Part shown: one piece after another, positions 7,542-16,519 of the stretch
Numbering within the stretch: position 1 is the stretch's first letter
Layout of the letters: the number at the start of each line of letters is the position of its first letter
Assembly (NCBI GenBank): GCA_025464925.1
Contig: JAODMS010000231.1
Location: 1-20,634 of the forward strand
Origin: Arthrobacter sp.
GTDB taxonomy: Bacteria; Actinomycetota; Actinomycetes; Actinomycetales; Micrococcaceae
DNA: 20,634 bases
Direction: 5' to 3'
Made by a program: the position numbers and the translations under genes
The notes under the pieces: generated by a model
Told to the model about the DNA's origin: nothing
Databases searched by the model: none
The model's input: the letters and a program-made list of their open reading frames with translations, nothing else

Positions 7542-9392
7542 TCACCGCTGAAGTCCTCGTGTGAATCCGATCAGGAGCGCGTCGCGGAGGGTGCCGGGGG
7601 CTTCCTGTCCGGTCACTTCCGGCCCGGACCGGGCTGCGGCCCTTGCGGCCAGCCAGTCGCCATACCGGGTGATGTCGGTGCCGTGGGTGGCGGCCACCGC
7701 ATCGCAGGCAAAGCCCACGGCGGAGGAGCCGTCACTCAGGCGCACGGATCCCAGGAGCATCGGCTCGGGCAACGCCGCCAGGAATTGTCCCAGTGCCGCG
7801 TCAGCGAGCAGCCAGCGCTCTGCCACGAGTTCCGCTCCGTCCTCGGAACGGTACACGCCGGGCTTCGGTGGCTGGGTGTCCAGCGAAACCATGCGGTAGC
7901 GGGCCGCAGTGCGCGCGTGCCCGTCCCAGGCGGCTCCCAGCGCTTCGAGTTCGTGGGCCAGCGGCTGGCCCTTGCGGTGCGCCCCGACCACGACCAGGGT
8001 CACCGCAGACGCACCGGCCCGGACGGGCCACGGCTTTCCGGACTCCGCACGGGGTGCAGGAGCTGCCCCGGCCGCAAACAGCGCCGGCGGAAGCGGTGTG
8101 GTTTCGATTCTGCGGGCAATGTCCGCCACGGCCGCGTCATGGAAGGTACGCCCCACCACGGTGAGGCCGAACTGGGATCCCTCCACCTCGCCGGCGGGTA
8201 CCGCAACGGCACACAGATCGAACAGGTTACAGAAGTTCGTGTAGGTGCCCATCCGCGAGTTCACGCCCACGGGGTCTGCGGCGACCTCCGCCAGGCTCGG
8301 ATGGAACGGGACCGTCGGGACTACCAGGGCATCGAACCCCTGCAGCCTCGCCATCGCCTGCCGCTTTAATCCGTCCAGCCGGGCGGTGTCCGCAACATAG
8401 CCGTGGGCAGGCACGTCCCCCGCGCCGCGGATGATTCCGGCGACCGTCGGATCCAGTCCCGCAGGATTGCCGGACATCTCGCCGGCGGCGTCAACGAAGG
8501 CCCCGACGGCTGCGTAGCGTTCGGCCACCAGCCCGCCGTCATAGAGCAGGCGCGCGGCCTGCAGGAACACCTCGAAGTCGATCGGCTCGGCATCCACACC
8601 CGCGGCCTGAAGCCTGGCGATCTGGCGGCCGAACTCAACCACCCAGGCCTGCGGCAGCTCCGGCAGGCTCGACGGATAGGCAACGCGTGGCCGGGCGGGT
8701 GCGGCGAGCCTGGTGTTCGACGGCCAGGGGCGGGCGCCCCCGGCCATGATCCCCATTGCCAGCTCGGCCGTGGCCAGGTCCCTCGCCAAAATGGTGACGG
8801 CGTCCCAGGAGCGGCACGCCGGTACCACCCCGGCAGTGGACACCACGTTCAACGTGGGCTTGATGCCGACAATCCCCTGGAGCCCGGCAGGAACACGCCC
8901 CGACCCGGCGGTATCGGTGCCGATCGCGATGTCCGCCAGCCCCAGGGCCACGGCCACCGCGGACCCGGAGCTGGACCCCCCGGAAATACGGTCGGGGCGG
9001 CGCGCATCGCGGACGGGCCCATGCGGGCTCCGCGTGCCCACCAGCCCGGTCGCGAACTGGTCCAGATTGGCGGCCCCCAGAACCACCGCCCCGGCCGCCC
9101 GCAGCCGGGCCACCGCCTCAGCGTCCTGTTCCGGGGTGTAGGCAAAGCCGGGGCACGCCGCGGTGGTCTCGATCCCTGCCACGTCCACGTTGTTCTTGAC
9201 GGCGAGGAGCAGCCCGGCCAGGGGCAGGTCCGTGCCCGAGGCCAGCGCTTCATCAAGGAGCGCCGCTTCAGCCAGCAGCTCGTCCGCAGGGCGCAGGGTG
9301 ATCCAGATTTCCGGCCGGTCCACGGCCTCGATGGCTGCCAGCGCCGCCCGCACCCGGTCAGTTGCTCTCCGTCCGGCGGACGCCGTCCTCAT
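7542..9392 (-). CDS. atzF: Allophanate hydrolase
   Basis: 616-residue two-domain enzyme. The amidase-signature domain (about 1-440) has the full Ser-cisSer-Lys set: K66 in LLAVKNNVD, the SGGSSSGSA loop (137-145) and nucleophile S164 in TDTAGSGRVPA. The C-terminal domain (about 475-610) is the small allophanate-hydrolase C domain. It hydrolyses allophanate to ammonia and CO2, the final step after urea carboxylase, or after carboxyguanidine deamination, has produced allophanate. Its ATG overlaps the carboxylase stop by 4 bases, so the pair is translationally coupled. It is the last gene of the operon. Length is normal for AtzF/DUR1-type hydrolases with both domains. Confidence 0.9.
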   Translation of the reverse strand: MRTASAGRRATDRVRAALAAIEAVDRPEIWITLRPADELLAEAALLDEALASGTDLPLAGLLLAVKNNVDVAGIETTAACPGFAYTPEQDAEAVARLRAAGAVVLGAANLDQFATGLVGTRSPHGPVRDARRPDRISGGSSSGSAVAVALGLADIAIGTDTAGSGRVPAGLQGIVGIKPTLNVVSTAGVVPACRSWDAVTILARDLATAELAMGIMAGGARPWPSNTRLAAPARPRVAYPSSLPELPQAWVVEFGRQIARLQAAGVDAEPIDFEVFLQAARLLYDGGLVAERYAAVGAFVDAAGEMSGNPAGLDPTVAGIIRGAGDVPAHGYVADTARLDGLKRQAMARLQGFDALVVPTVPFHPSLAEVAADPVGVNSRMGTYTNFCNLFDLCAVAVPAGEVEGSQFGLTVVGRTFHDAAVADIARRIETTPLPPALFAAGAAPAPRAESGKPWPVRAGASAVTLVVVGAHRKGQPLAHELEALGAAWDGHARTAARYRMVSLDTQPPKPGVYRSEDGAELVAERWLLADAALGQFLAALPEPMLLGSVRLSDGSSAVGFACDAVAATHGTDITRYGDWLAARAAARSGPEVTGQEAPGTLRDALLIGFTRGLQR

Positions 9393-12300
9393 GCTGCTGC
9401 CCCTTCCAGTTCGTCGCGGTGTTCCACCGTGGATGTATTTGGAGCGAGGGTTCCAGCAGGCAGCCCGAGGACCACCAGGGCTTCACCTCCCACCACCTGG
9501 GACCCGGCCACCGGAATCACCCGCTGCACCACCCCGTCGCAGGGGGCAACCAGCACGGTTTCCATTTTCATGGCCTCCAGCGACACCAGCGGCTGGCCTT
9601 TGGCCACACGGTCCCCGGCCGCCACGTCCACCTTCCACACGCTCGCGGCGAACGGCGCGGAAACCAGCGTCCCGCCGTCGGGCACCACCAGCTCCTGGAG
9701 ATCAGGCGGCACGGGGGCTGCCGCGTCCGCGCGGTCAAACTCGCCGGCGTCAGCCCAGGCCTGCCGCTCGACGGCGAAGGCTGCCGCCTGCTGCTCCCGG
9801 AACACCGCAATGGACGCGCTGTTCTCGGCCAGGAAGTCCTCGTGCGCGGCCAGGGAGAAGGTACCGTCTTCGATCTCGACGCCGCGTCCCCGGCCCGCGG
9901 CCATGTCGGCCCGGAGATCCAGCAGCTCCTCCGGGCTGACCGGATACCAGGAGATGCGGTCGAAGAACCGCAGCAGCCAGGGCGAGCCGGGCTCGAACGG
10001 CGCGGAATCGGCGTAGCGGGACCACACCTGGGTCGTGCGGCCCACGAACTGGTAGCCGCCGGGCCCTTCCATGCCGTAGATGCACATGTAGGCTCCGCCG
10101 ATTCCCACCGCGTTTTCCGGGGTCCACGTCCGGGCCGGGTTGTACTTGGTGGTGACCAGACGGTGGCGGGGATCCAGCGGTGTGGCCACCGGCGCGCCCA
10201 GGTACACGTCACCCAGGCCCAGAACCAGATATTCGGCGTTGAAAACCGTGTCAAAGACGTCGTTCACGGAGGCCAGGCCGTTGATGCGCCTGATGAACTC
10301 GATGTTCCACGGGCACCACGGGGCGTCGTCCCGGACGCCGGCCATGTAGCGCTGGATCGCTTCGCGCGTGGCCGGATCATCCCAGGACAGCGGAAGGCGG
10401 ACGGTCCGGCTGGGCACCACCAGCTCCGAACTCGGCGGCAGGGCGGCTTCAATCTCCTGCACCAGGCCCAGGAGCCGCGGGGCGGGGAGCACCGCGGGAT
10501 CCACCTTGATCTGCAGGGAACGGATCCCCGGCGTGAGGTCCGCGATTCCGGGCAGGCGGAGCTCCTCGATGTGCTGGTGCAGGGCGTGAACGCGGGCCCT
10601 GAGGCTGAGGTCCAGCACCATGTCACCGTATTCCACCAGCAGATTGTCATCTCCGGAGCGGCGGTAGGTGACCGCCGGCCGGCCGGGGCCGTCCGGCACC
10701 CGGCCCAGCACGCCGTCGTCACCGTCTCCGCGGCGGACGCCGGCGGCGGACCCCCGGCCGGCGGCAGCGGCGGCGCCGCCTGCGGAACGGGACCAGCCGG
10801 CGTTCCCGGGCAGCACCAGCTGCCGGCCCGGCCCCAGGTCCCGGGCCGAGGGTGCCCGGCTGGTCTCCACCGGCACGAACCGCACTGTGTCGCCGGGACG
10901 GAGTTGGCCCAGCTTCCAGCGGTCGGCCGTCACCACCGTCACGGGGCACACGAAGCCGCCCAGGCTGGGTCCGTCCGGGCCCAGCAGGATGGGAGTGTCG
11001 CCGGTGAAGTCCAGGGCCCCCACCGAATACGCGGTGTCGTGGATGTTTGATGGGTGCAGTCCCGCCTCGCCCCCGTCGTTACGTGCCCATCGGGGTTTGG
11101 GGCCGATCAGCCGGACCCCGGTGCGGGCGGAGTTGAAGTGCACTTCGTAGCTCGCGGCGTAGAGATCCTCGAGGTCCTCGGGCCGGAAGAATTCGGGGGC
11201 GCCATGGGGGCCCTCCACCACCGTCAGCTCCCACTCGGACGTCAGCAGGGGCCGGCTGTCCGCGGGGACGGGACCCGCCGGTCCCGGAGCGGCCGGCCCG
11301 GTGGCCGACGCCGGGACTTCAGCCGTGTCCGGGGCTGCGGTCCGCAGCACATCACCGCTGCGCAGCACGCGGCCGCCGTGGCCGCCGAACTGGCCCAGGG
11401 TGAACGTTGAGGCGCTGCCCAGGTACTGCGGCACATCCAGTCCGCCCTGGAACAGGATGTACCCGCGCAGGCCGGCGCCGTCGGCGGTGCCGACGTCGAG
11501 CGTTCCTCCCGCGGGCACCCGCACCGGTTCCCAGAGGGACACTTCGGCCCCGTCAACGGTGACCGTGACGTGGGCGCCGGCCACGCACACGGTGGCGGCG
11601 TGGGTGAAGCGCAGGCTGGGGCCGGTCATGGTGAACTCGAGCCCGGCGGCGCCCTCCGCGTTGCCCAGGGCCTGGTTGCCGAGCCGGAACGACAGATCAT
11701 CCATGGGGCCGCTGGGCGGAACACCGACCTGCCACAGGCCGGTACGGCCGGGCCAGTCCTGGACCGAGGTCTGCAGTCCGGGCCGCTCCACGGTGATGCG
11801 GGGTTCCGGGTCACCGAGGTCATCCAGCGTGCCGGTGGAGTGAACCGCGCTGCGGACCACGTCCAGCGCTGTTGCTGCGCGGAGCATTCCGAGGTTGGTT
11901 TCGATGCCGTCGATCCGGGTGTCCTTCAGCGCTGCGCCGAGCCGGTCAAAGGCCTGGTCGCGGTCCGTGCCGGTGATGATGATCTTGGCCAGAAGGGGAT
12001 CGTAGTGCGTGGACACCTCGCTGCCGGTTTCCACCCACGCATCCACGCGTACGCCGTCGGCCGCGGGGTATGCGGCGTTGGTGACGGTCCCGGAACTCGG
12101 CTGGAAGTTGCGGGCCGGATCCTCGGCATAGAGGCGGGCTTCGACGGCGCAGCCGGACACGGGCAGACTGTCCGGACGGCCGGCCAGCACGCCGGCTGCC
12201 TCCGCGCCGCCCTGCGCCAGCCGCAGCATCCACTCCACCAGGTCCACGCCGGTGACGGCCTCGGTCACGGGGTGTTCCACCTGAAGCCGGGCGTTGACTT

Positions 12301-13168
12301 CGAGGAACGACGCCTGCTTCCGGACCGGGTCATAGACGAATTCCACGGTCCCGGCAGAACGGTAGTTCAGGGACGCGCACAGGGCGCGGGAGCTGCGGTG
12401 CAGTTCGTCCCGGAGTTCCGCGGGCAGTTCCGGTGCGGGTGCTTCCTCCAGCACTTTCTGGTGGCGGCGCTGGAGCGAGCAGTCCCGGTCGCCCAGGCTC
12501 ACCACCCGGCCCTCGCCGTCGCCGAAAATCTGCACCTCCACGTGCCGGGCGTGCTCGACGTAACGTTCGGCGAAGACGCCTGCCGTGCTGAAGCTCGCGC
12601 CCGCCAGCCTCGCCACCCGGGGGTAGCTCTCGGTGAGCTCGTCCTCGCTGCGGCACACGGTCATTCCGATGCCGCCGCCTCCGCCCGTGGCTTTGAGCAT
12701 CAGCGGGAAGCCGATCTCCTGGGCTGCCAGCACAGCGGCGTCGGCATCGGGAAGCAGTTCCGAACCGGCGATCATCGGCACCCCCGCGTCGCGGGCGGCA
12801 GTGCGCGCCGTGTGCTTGGTGCCGAAGATCCGGAGTTGCTCCGGGGTGGGCCCCACGAAGACCAGCCCGGCAGCCTCCACGGCCTCGGCGAAGCCGGCGT
12901 CCTCGGACAGGAAACCGTAGCCGGGGTGGATGGCGCCGGCACCGGTGGCCGCGGCTGCCGACAGCAGGGCATCGACCCGGAGGTAGGATTCCTTGGCCGG
13001 GGCGGGGCCCAGGAGCACGGCCTCATCCGCCAGCCTGACGTGCCGGGCGCCGCGGTCCGCCTCGGAGAACACGGCCACGGTGCGCAGGCCGATTTTTCTG
13101 GCCGACTCAATGATGCGGCAGGCGATTTCGCCGCGGTTGGCGACCAGCAGGGTGTCGAAGCGGTTCAC
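9389..13168 (-). CDS. Biotin-dependent urea/guanidine carboxylase
   Basis: 1259-residue multidomain ATP-dependent carboxylase. Order: biotin carboxylase (about 1-445; LLVANRGEIACRI at 7-19, glycine loop 161-168, EVNARLQVEH at 290-299), KipA-like carboxyltransferase half (about 455-775), a Gly/Ala/Arg-rich linker (about 775-828), KipI-like half (about 829-1050), and a biotinyl domain (about 1165-1245) with biotin-accepting K1201 in LEAMKMET. It carboxylates urea to allophanate or guanidine to carboxyguanidine; the two upstream DUF1989 genes favour guanidine. I start at GTG 13168, overlapping the previous stop as GTGA with GGAGG 7 bases upstream, rather than 20 codons earlier. The specificity-determining carboxyltransferase residues were not assigned here. 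Confidence 0.9.
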   Translation of the reverse strand: MNRFDTLLVANRGEIACRIIESARKIGLRTVAVFSEADRGARHVRLADEAVLLGPAPAKESYLRVDALLSAAAATGAGAIHPGYGFLSEDAGFAEAVEAAGLVFVGPTPEQLRIFGTKHTARTAARDAGVPMIAGSELLPDADAAVLAAQEIGFPLMLKATGGGGGIGMTVCRSEDELTESYPRVARLAGASFSTAGVFAERYVEHARHVEVQIFGDGEGRVVSLGDRDCSLQRRHQKVLEEAPAPELPAELRDELHRSSRALCASLNYRSAGTVEFVYDPVRKQASFLEVNARLQVEHPVTEAVTGVDLVEWMLRLAQGGAEAAGVLAGRPDSLPVSGCAVEARLYAEDPARNFQPSSGTVTNAAYPAADGVRVDAWVETGSEVSTHYDPLLAKIIITGTDRDQAFDRLGAALKDTRIDGIETNLGMLRAATALDVVRSAVHSTGTLDDLGDPEPRITVERPGLQTSVQDWPGRTGLWQVGVPPSGPMDDLSFRLGNQALGNAEGAAGLEFTMTGPSLRFTHAATVCVAGAHVTVTVDGAEVSLWEPVRVPAGGTLDVGTADGAGLRGYILFQGGLDVPQYLGSASTFTLGQFGGHGGRVLRSGDVLRTAAPDTAEVPASATGPAAPGPAGPVPADSRPLLTSEWELTVVEGPHGAPEFFRPEDLEDLYAASYEVHFNSARTGVRLIGPKPRWARNDGGEAGLHPSNIHDTAYSVGALDFTGDTPILLGPDGPSLGGFVCPVTVVTADRWKLGQLRPGDTVRFVPVETSRAPSARDLGPGRQLVLPGNAGWSRSAGGAAAAAGRGSAAGVRRGDGDDGVLGRVPDGPGRPAVTYRRSGDDNLLVEYGDMVLDLSLRARVHALHQHIEELRLPGIADLTPGIRSLQIKVDPAVLPAPRLLGLVQEIEAALPPSSELVVPSRTVRLPLSWDDPATREAIQRYMAGVRDDAPWCPWNIEFIRRINGLASVNDVFDTVFNAEYLVLGLGDVYLGAPVATPLDPRHRLVTTKYNPARTWTPENAVGIGGAYMCIYGMEGPGGYQFVGRTTQVWSRYADSAPFEPGSPWLLRFFDRISWYPVSPEELLDLRADMAAGRGRGVEIEDGTFSLAAHEDFLAENSASIAVFREQQAAAFAVERQAWADAGEFDRADAAAPVPPDLQELVVPDGGTLVSAPFAASVWKVDVAAGDRVAKGQPLVSLEAMKMETVLVAPCDGVVQRVIPVAGSQVVGGEALVVLGLPAGTLAPNTSTVEHRDELEGAAA

Positions 13169-13848
13169 AGGGCGGCCTCCGGGCGGGTGATGATCATGCG
13201 GACAGGCGTGGGGTTGAAGCCGTTGCACGGATTGTTGATCTGCGGGCAGTTGGAGACCAGCACCAAGGTGTCCCTCTCGGCCCTGAGGGCCACCCGCTTG
13301 CCCGGGGCGGAGAGACCGTCCACGATGCCAAGGGCTCCGTCCCCGTCGACCGGGACATTCATGAACCAGTTGATGTTGGAGACCAGGTCCCGCTTCCCCA
13401 GCCCCCAGCGGGAACCCTCGATCAGGAAGTTCTCCACGCAGGCATGCTGTTCACGGGTGTGCTGCCCGTAGCGGAGCGTGTTGGACTCCTGGGAGCAGGC
13501 CCCGCCGATGGTGTCATGTACGCCCACCTCGTCCGCCGCCACCGTCATCAGCGGCGCCCCGGTCTCGGTCCGAAGCACGGAGCCGGTGCTCAGCACGACG
13601 GAGCGCTGCCCGGCGATGGTGGCGGCGGCGGAGTAACGCACCGCCGTGTCCTCGGCCGCGTAGAGCAGGCAGTCCACCGCCTGGTTCCCGTCAAGGTCCA
13701 CGATGGTCAGGACGTCACCGGCGGCCACGACGGCGGACCAGGGTCCGCGCGCTTCCACGTATTCGTCCAATATGACGGCACCGGGCACGAGCGCTGTCCG
13801 GCGGGCTTCCGCGGTGGCGGGAGTCAGGGTTTCGGTGGCGGTGTTCAT
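13165..13848 (-). CDS. DUF1989 protein, UAAP2 type (carboxyguanidine deiminase subunit candidate)
   Basis: 227-residue DUF1989-family protein of the urea-carboxylase-associated set. Visible conserved features are VDLDGNQAVDCLLY (50-63), HDTIGGACSQES (111-122), the segment around HACVENFL (136-142) and the cysteine pair in CPQINNPCNG (201-210), a plausible metal site. Pairs of these proteins have been shown in other bacteria to form the carboxyguanidine deiminase (CgdAB) that acts between guanidine carboxylase and allophanate hydrolase. It is the partner of the gene immediately upstream (4-base overlap) and overlaps the carboxylase gene downstream. Numbering as UAAP2 follows gene order and length and is less certain than the family. 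Confidence 0.8.
   Translation of the reverse strand: MNTATETLTPATAEARRTALVPGAVILDEYVEARGPWSAVVAAGDVLTIVDLDGNQAVDCLLYAAEDTAVRYSAAATIAGQRSVVLSTGSVLRTETGAPLMTVAADEVGVHDTIGGACSQESNTLRYGQHTREQHACVENFLIEGSRWGLGKRDLVSNINWFMNVPVDGDGALGIVDGLSAPGKRVALRAERDTLVLVSNCPQINNPCNGFNPTPVRMIITRPEAAL
13176..13180 (-). promoter_or_regulatory. RBS deciding the carboxylase start
   Basis: GGAGG on the minus strand, 7 bases before the GTG at 13168, inside the end of the preceding DUF1989 gene. It supports translational coupling and the shorter carboxylase start. Confidence 0.65.
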
Positions 13849-14720
13849 CGTGCGTCCCTTGCGGTGAGGTCGTGATCGGTGTTGTTCAGTGCCTGCCGGT
13901 GTTCGGGCGTCAAGGGCCCCGTGAGGAGGCCCTCCGCGAGCAGGTCAAGATCTTCCGGGGCGTGCCAGGCGAGAACGTCAACGGCGGTTCCCGTGAAATC
14001 AGGCCGCGGGTCCAACGGATGGGCGGTATTCGCCAGGAGCACCACGGCGTCCATCTGCAGGAGGACTTCGACGGCGGCCCCGGCACCGGCAGCTCCGGTG
14101 AACCGGATGCCGCCGTCAGGATCAACCCGGATCCCCTTGAACAGGGAGATCGACGGCGCCACGTCCCGTACATCCAGCCCCTGCTTCAGGGCGCCCAGGG
14201 TCAGCAGCTCGCGCCCGGCCGGCGAGCTGCTGTGGACTGTCCCGGCCCCGTAGCGGGCAGTGTTTCCTGCCAGGGTGGTGGTGCCGGTCAGGGCATCGTG
14301 GCTGGCGGAGGTGTCGGCCACGATTGTGGCCATCAGGCGGCCCGCGTCGGACAGCAGCGGGTGTCCCGCGCCGGGGTAGGCCTGCCACGGGACCTTGACG
14401 GTGTCCGCCACATTGAGCCGTTCGTAGGCTGCCCCGGTCCGGTAGAGCAGCGCGTGGACGCAGGCATCGCCGTAAGTGTCCGTGAGCCGGATCCGGGTGC
14501 CGCGGGCCAGCGGCAGGGCGGTATAGCGGCCGAAGGCCACGGATTCGGCCCAGCTCAGCCGTTTCTTGGCGCTCTCGGGCAGGCCGGTGGTGAGCCGGTC
14601 CGGGGCAGCGGCCGCCGGGACGTGGCGCATGGTGTCCCCGGTGCGGCCGTGCTGTCCCCGTGCGTGCGCCCGGGCTCCGGCGGTGGTGGCTGTGGCTGGT
14701 GTTTCGGTGGTCTGTGTCAT
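13845..14720 (-). CDS. DUF1989 protein, UAAP1 type (carboxyguanidine deiminase subunit candidate)
   Basis: 291-residue DUF1989 protein with a long, low-complexity N-terminal tail (about residues 1-40, Thr/Ala/Arg rich) ahead of the conserved core. Conserved-looking segments are LTDTYGDACVHALLY (79-93), VPWQAYPGAGHPLLSD (110-125) and TSASHDALTG (137-146). An AGGA site sits 5 bases before the ATG. With the following gene it should form a heteromeric carboxyguanidine deiminase, converting carboxyguanidine to allophanate and ammonia. It lies 56 bases after the permease and overlaps its partner by 4 bases. The N-terminal extension may be a mis-set start: a second Met at residue 31 is possible. Confidence 0.78.
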   Translation of the reverse strand: MTQTTETPATATTAGARAHARGQHGRTGDTMRHVPAAAAPDRLTTGLPESAKKRLSWAESVAFGRYTALPLARGTRIRLTDTYGDACVHALLYRTGAAYERLNVADTVKVPWQAYPGAGHPLLSDAGRLMATIVADTSASHDALTGTTTLAGNTARYGAGTVHSSSPAGRELLTLGALKQGLDVRDVAPSISLFKGIRVDPDGGIRFTGAAGAGAAVEVLLQMDAVVLLANTAHPLDPRPDFTGTAVDVLAWHAPEDLDLLAEGLLTGPLTPEHRQALNNTDHDLTARDAR

Positions 14721-14776
14721 GTCAATCCTGGAGTGGGCGTTCGTTTGAGTGGACGGTGTGGTCGGCGGGCAATGGG

Positions 14777-16294
14777 TCAGGCTTCCGTTCGGTCCGCTGA
14801 CCGGGCGCTGGAGCGCCGGATCCAGATGCCGAGGAGGAGCACGATGCCCACCATCAGCGGAGCGGAGTACAGGAGGATCCCGTTGTCTCCGGAGGGGTCG
14901 TAGACCTCAGGCCGGGGCCAGGCAAGGTTGACCACCATCACCGCCCCGTAGAGCACCGCGAGGATGTTCACGGGCAGGCCCCACCGTCCCAGCGAAAACA
15001 GCCCTGCCGGCATGGTCTGGCCAACCCTGTCCCAGTCGCCCCGGAAACGGTTGATCAGCTGTGGCACCGTGACCAGCAGGTAGGCCAGATAGACCATCAC
15101 GATGCAGACGCTGCAGAGCGTGGTGAAGAGCGCCGCATTGCCCACATTGATGGCCAGCACACCCACGGCCAGGGCGCCGATGGCAATGGAGGGCCACATC
15201 GGGGTGCCGCGGGTGGGATGGACGGAGGAGAGCAGTGCTGAGGCGGGAAGCTGGCCGTCACGGGCCATGGAGAACACCAGACGCGAACCGGCTGTCTGGA
15301 TGGCCAGGGTGCAGACGAAGATCGCCACGGCCACATCCACCAGCAGTACTTTGCCCCAGAACGTGCCCAGCACGGCGGTCAGCACGTAGGGCAGGCCTTC
15401 AGTGGCAAGCCGGCCGTCGTCGAGGCTGGGGGCAGCCATCAGCGCCGTGATGATCATCAGTGCACCGCCGATACCGGAGATGATCAGGGCGGAGAGGATG
15501 GTCCGGGGTGCCGTGCTCCGCGGGGACTTGGTCTCCTCGGAGAGCTCACCGGCTGAGTTGAAGCCCACCATGACGTAGGCGGCCATCAGGCCCGAGACCA
15601 TGAACGCGCCTACCGCTCCCAGGTCCGACCCCTGCAGGACGATGGTGTCCAGAACGACCTCCGGTCCGCGCTGGGCCGCCGTGAGGAGCGCCAGGATCAC
15701 GGCGGCGACGCCGACGATTTCGCAGGTCACCCCTATGGAGTTCACATGGGCCATCAGCCTGACGCCCATGGAGTTGATCACCGTGGTGACCACCAGCAGG
15801 ATGGCCCCCAGGACCACCGCATTCGCCGCGCCGGTGACCGTGTTCAGGGCGGCGTCGCCGCCCACCAGCTGGAATCCTTCCCAGAGCTGGGGAAGGACAA
15901 CCTGCATGGCAATGGCGGCTGCGGCGGCTGTGACCACCTGGGCCAGGGCCATGAACCAGCCGGCGAACCAGCCAACCGTTTCGCCGCCAACCCGCCGGGC
16001 CCATTGGTAGACGGCCCCGGACAGCGGATAGCGGGCTGCAAGTTCCGCAAAATTCAGGGCCACCAGCAGCTGGCCGACCAGCACCACAGGCCAGGTCCAG
16101 AAGAAGGCCGGACCTGCGAAGGAGTAGCCGAACGCGAAGAGCTGGAAGATGGTGGTCAGGATGGAAACGAAGGAGAAGCCTGCTGCGAATGAAGCGTAAC
16201 GGCCGAGCTTGCGGTGCAGGGACGGCTCGTAACCGAGCGACGTGAGGTCAGCATCATCCGTCTGCGCGGACGTGGGAAGAACGGTGGATGTCAT
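14777..16294 (-). CDS. APC-family permease, probable guanidine/urea or amino-acid importer
   Basis: 505-residue permease of the amino acid-polyamine-organocation superfamily with about 12 hydrophobic segments. The first segments (FSFVSILTTIFQLFAFGYSF) and the conserved stretch ARYPLSGAVYQWARR plus GWFAGWFMA resemble the eukaryotic-type GABA/choline permease branch. A Glu-rich cytoplasmic motif (SAGELSEETKSPRSTAP) follows near the middle. I start at ATG 16294 because GGAG (16301-16304) lies 6 bases upstream; the frame is open for 28 more codons without such a site. It is the first gene of the nitrogen operon, so it probably imports guanidine, urea or a related cationic nitrogen compound. Substrate is inferred. 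Confidence 0.82.
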   Translation of the reverse strand: MTSTVLPTSAQTDDADLTSLGYEPSLHRKLGRYASFAAGFSFVSILTTIFQLFAFGYSFAGPAFFWTWPVVLVGQLLVALNFAELAARYPLSGAVYQWARRVGGETVGWFAGWFMALAQVVTAAAAAIAMQVVLPQLWEGFQLVGGDAALNTVTGAANAVVLGAILLVVTTVINSMGVRLMAHVNSIGVTCEIVGVAAVILALLTAAQRGPEVVLDTIVLQGSDLGAVGAFMVSGLMAAYVMVGFNSAGELSEETKSPRSTAPRTILSALIISGIGGALMIITALMAAPSLDDGRLATEGLPYVLTAVLGTFWGKVLLVDVAVAIFVCTLAIQTAGSRLVFSMARDGQLPASALLSSVHPTRGTPMWPSIAIGALAVGVLAINVGNAALFTTLCSVCIVMVYLAYLLVTVPQLINRFRGDWDRVGQTMPAGLFSLGRWGLPVNILAVLYGAVMVVNLAWPRPEVYDPSGDNGILLYSAPLMVGIVLLLGIWIRRSSARSADRTEA

Positions 16295-16519
16295 CGGAAT
16301 CTCCGGGGCTGGAACGGCGTGGGGATGATGCGTTCGGGCAAACGCAGCGCTGGCGACGAGCTGCGGAATACCGGTCAATTGATAGTTTTCCAGCCGGAGA
16401 TCCCGAACTCGTTTCGCCCAGGTAAAAGGTGGGTTGACGGTTTATTTCCGGTGCATTTCCGGCGCCTCACCGTTCGGCAGGCCCGCCGCGCAGGATGCCG
16501 GGGATGCAAGAATGATGCC
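16295..16519. promoter_or_regulatory. Divergent control region of the nitrogen operon
   Basis: 225 bases between the permease and the divergent TetR gene. Visible elements are the palindrome TCAATTGA (16375-16382), a direct repeat ATTTCCGG at 16444-16451 and 16455-16462 (11-base period, one helical turn), and TTGACG (16434-16439), a possible plus-strand -35 box without a good -10 partner. No guanidine-I (ykkC) riboswitch core was recognised on the minus strand. The exact promoters are not resolved. Confidence 0.45.

Noticed and set aside
11570..13471. 633-codon plus-strand frame opposite the carboxylase
   Set aside because: High-GC antisense artefact crossing a real gene boundary, with no recognisable domain.
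16295..16519. Guanidine-I (ykkC) riboswitch upstream of the permease
   Set aside because: The expected conserved core was not found on the minus strand. A covariance-model search would settle it.
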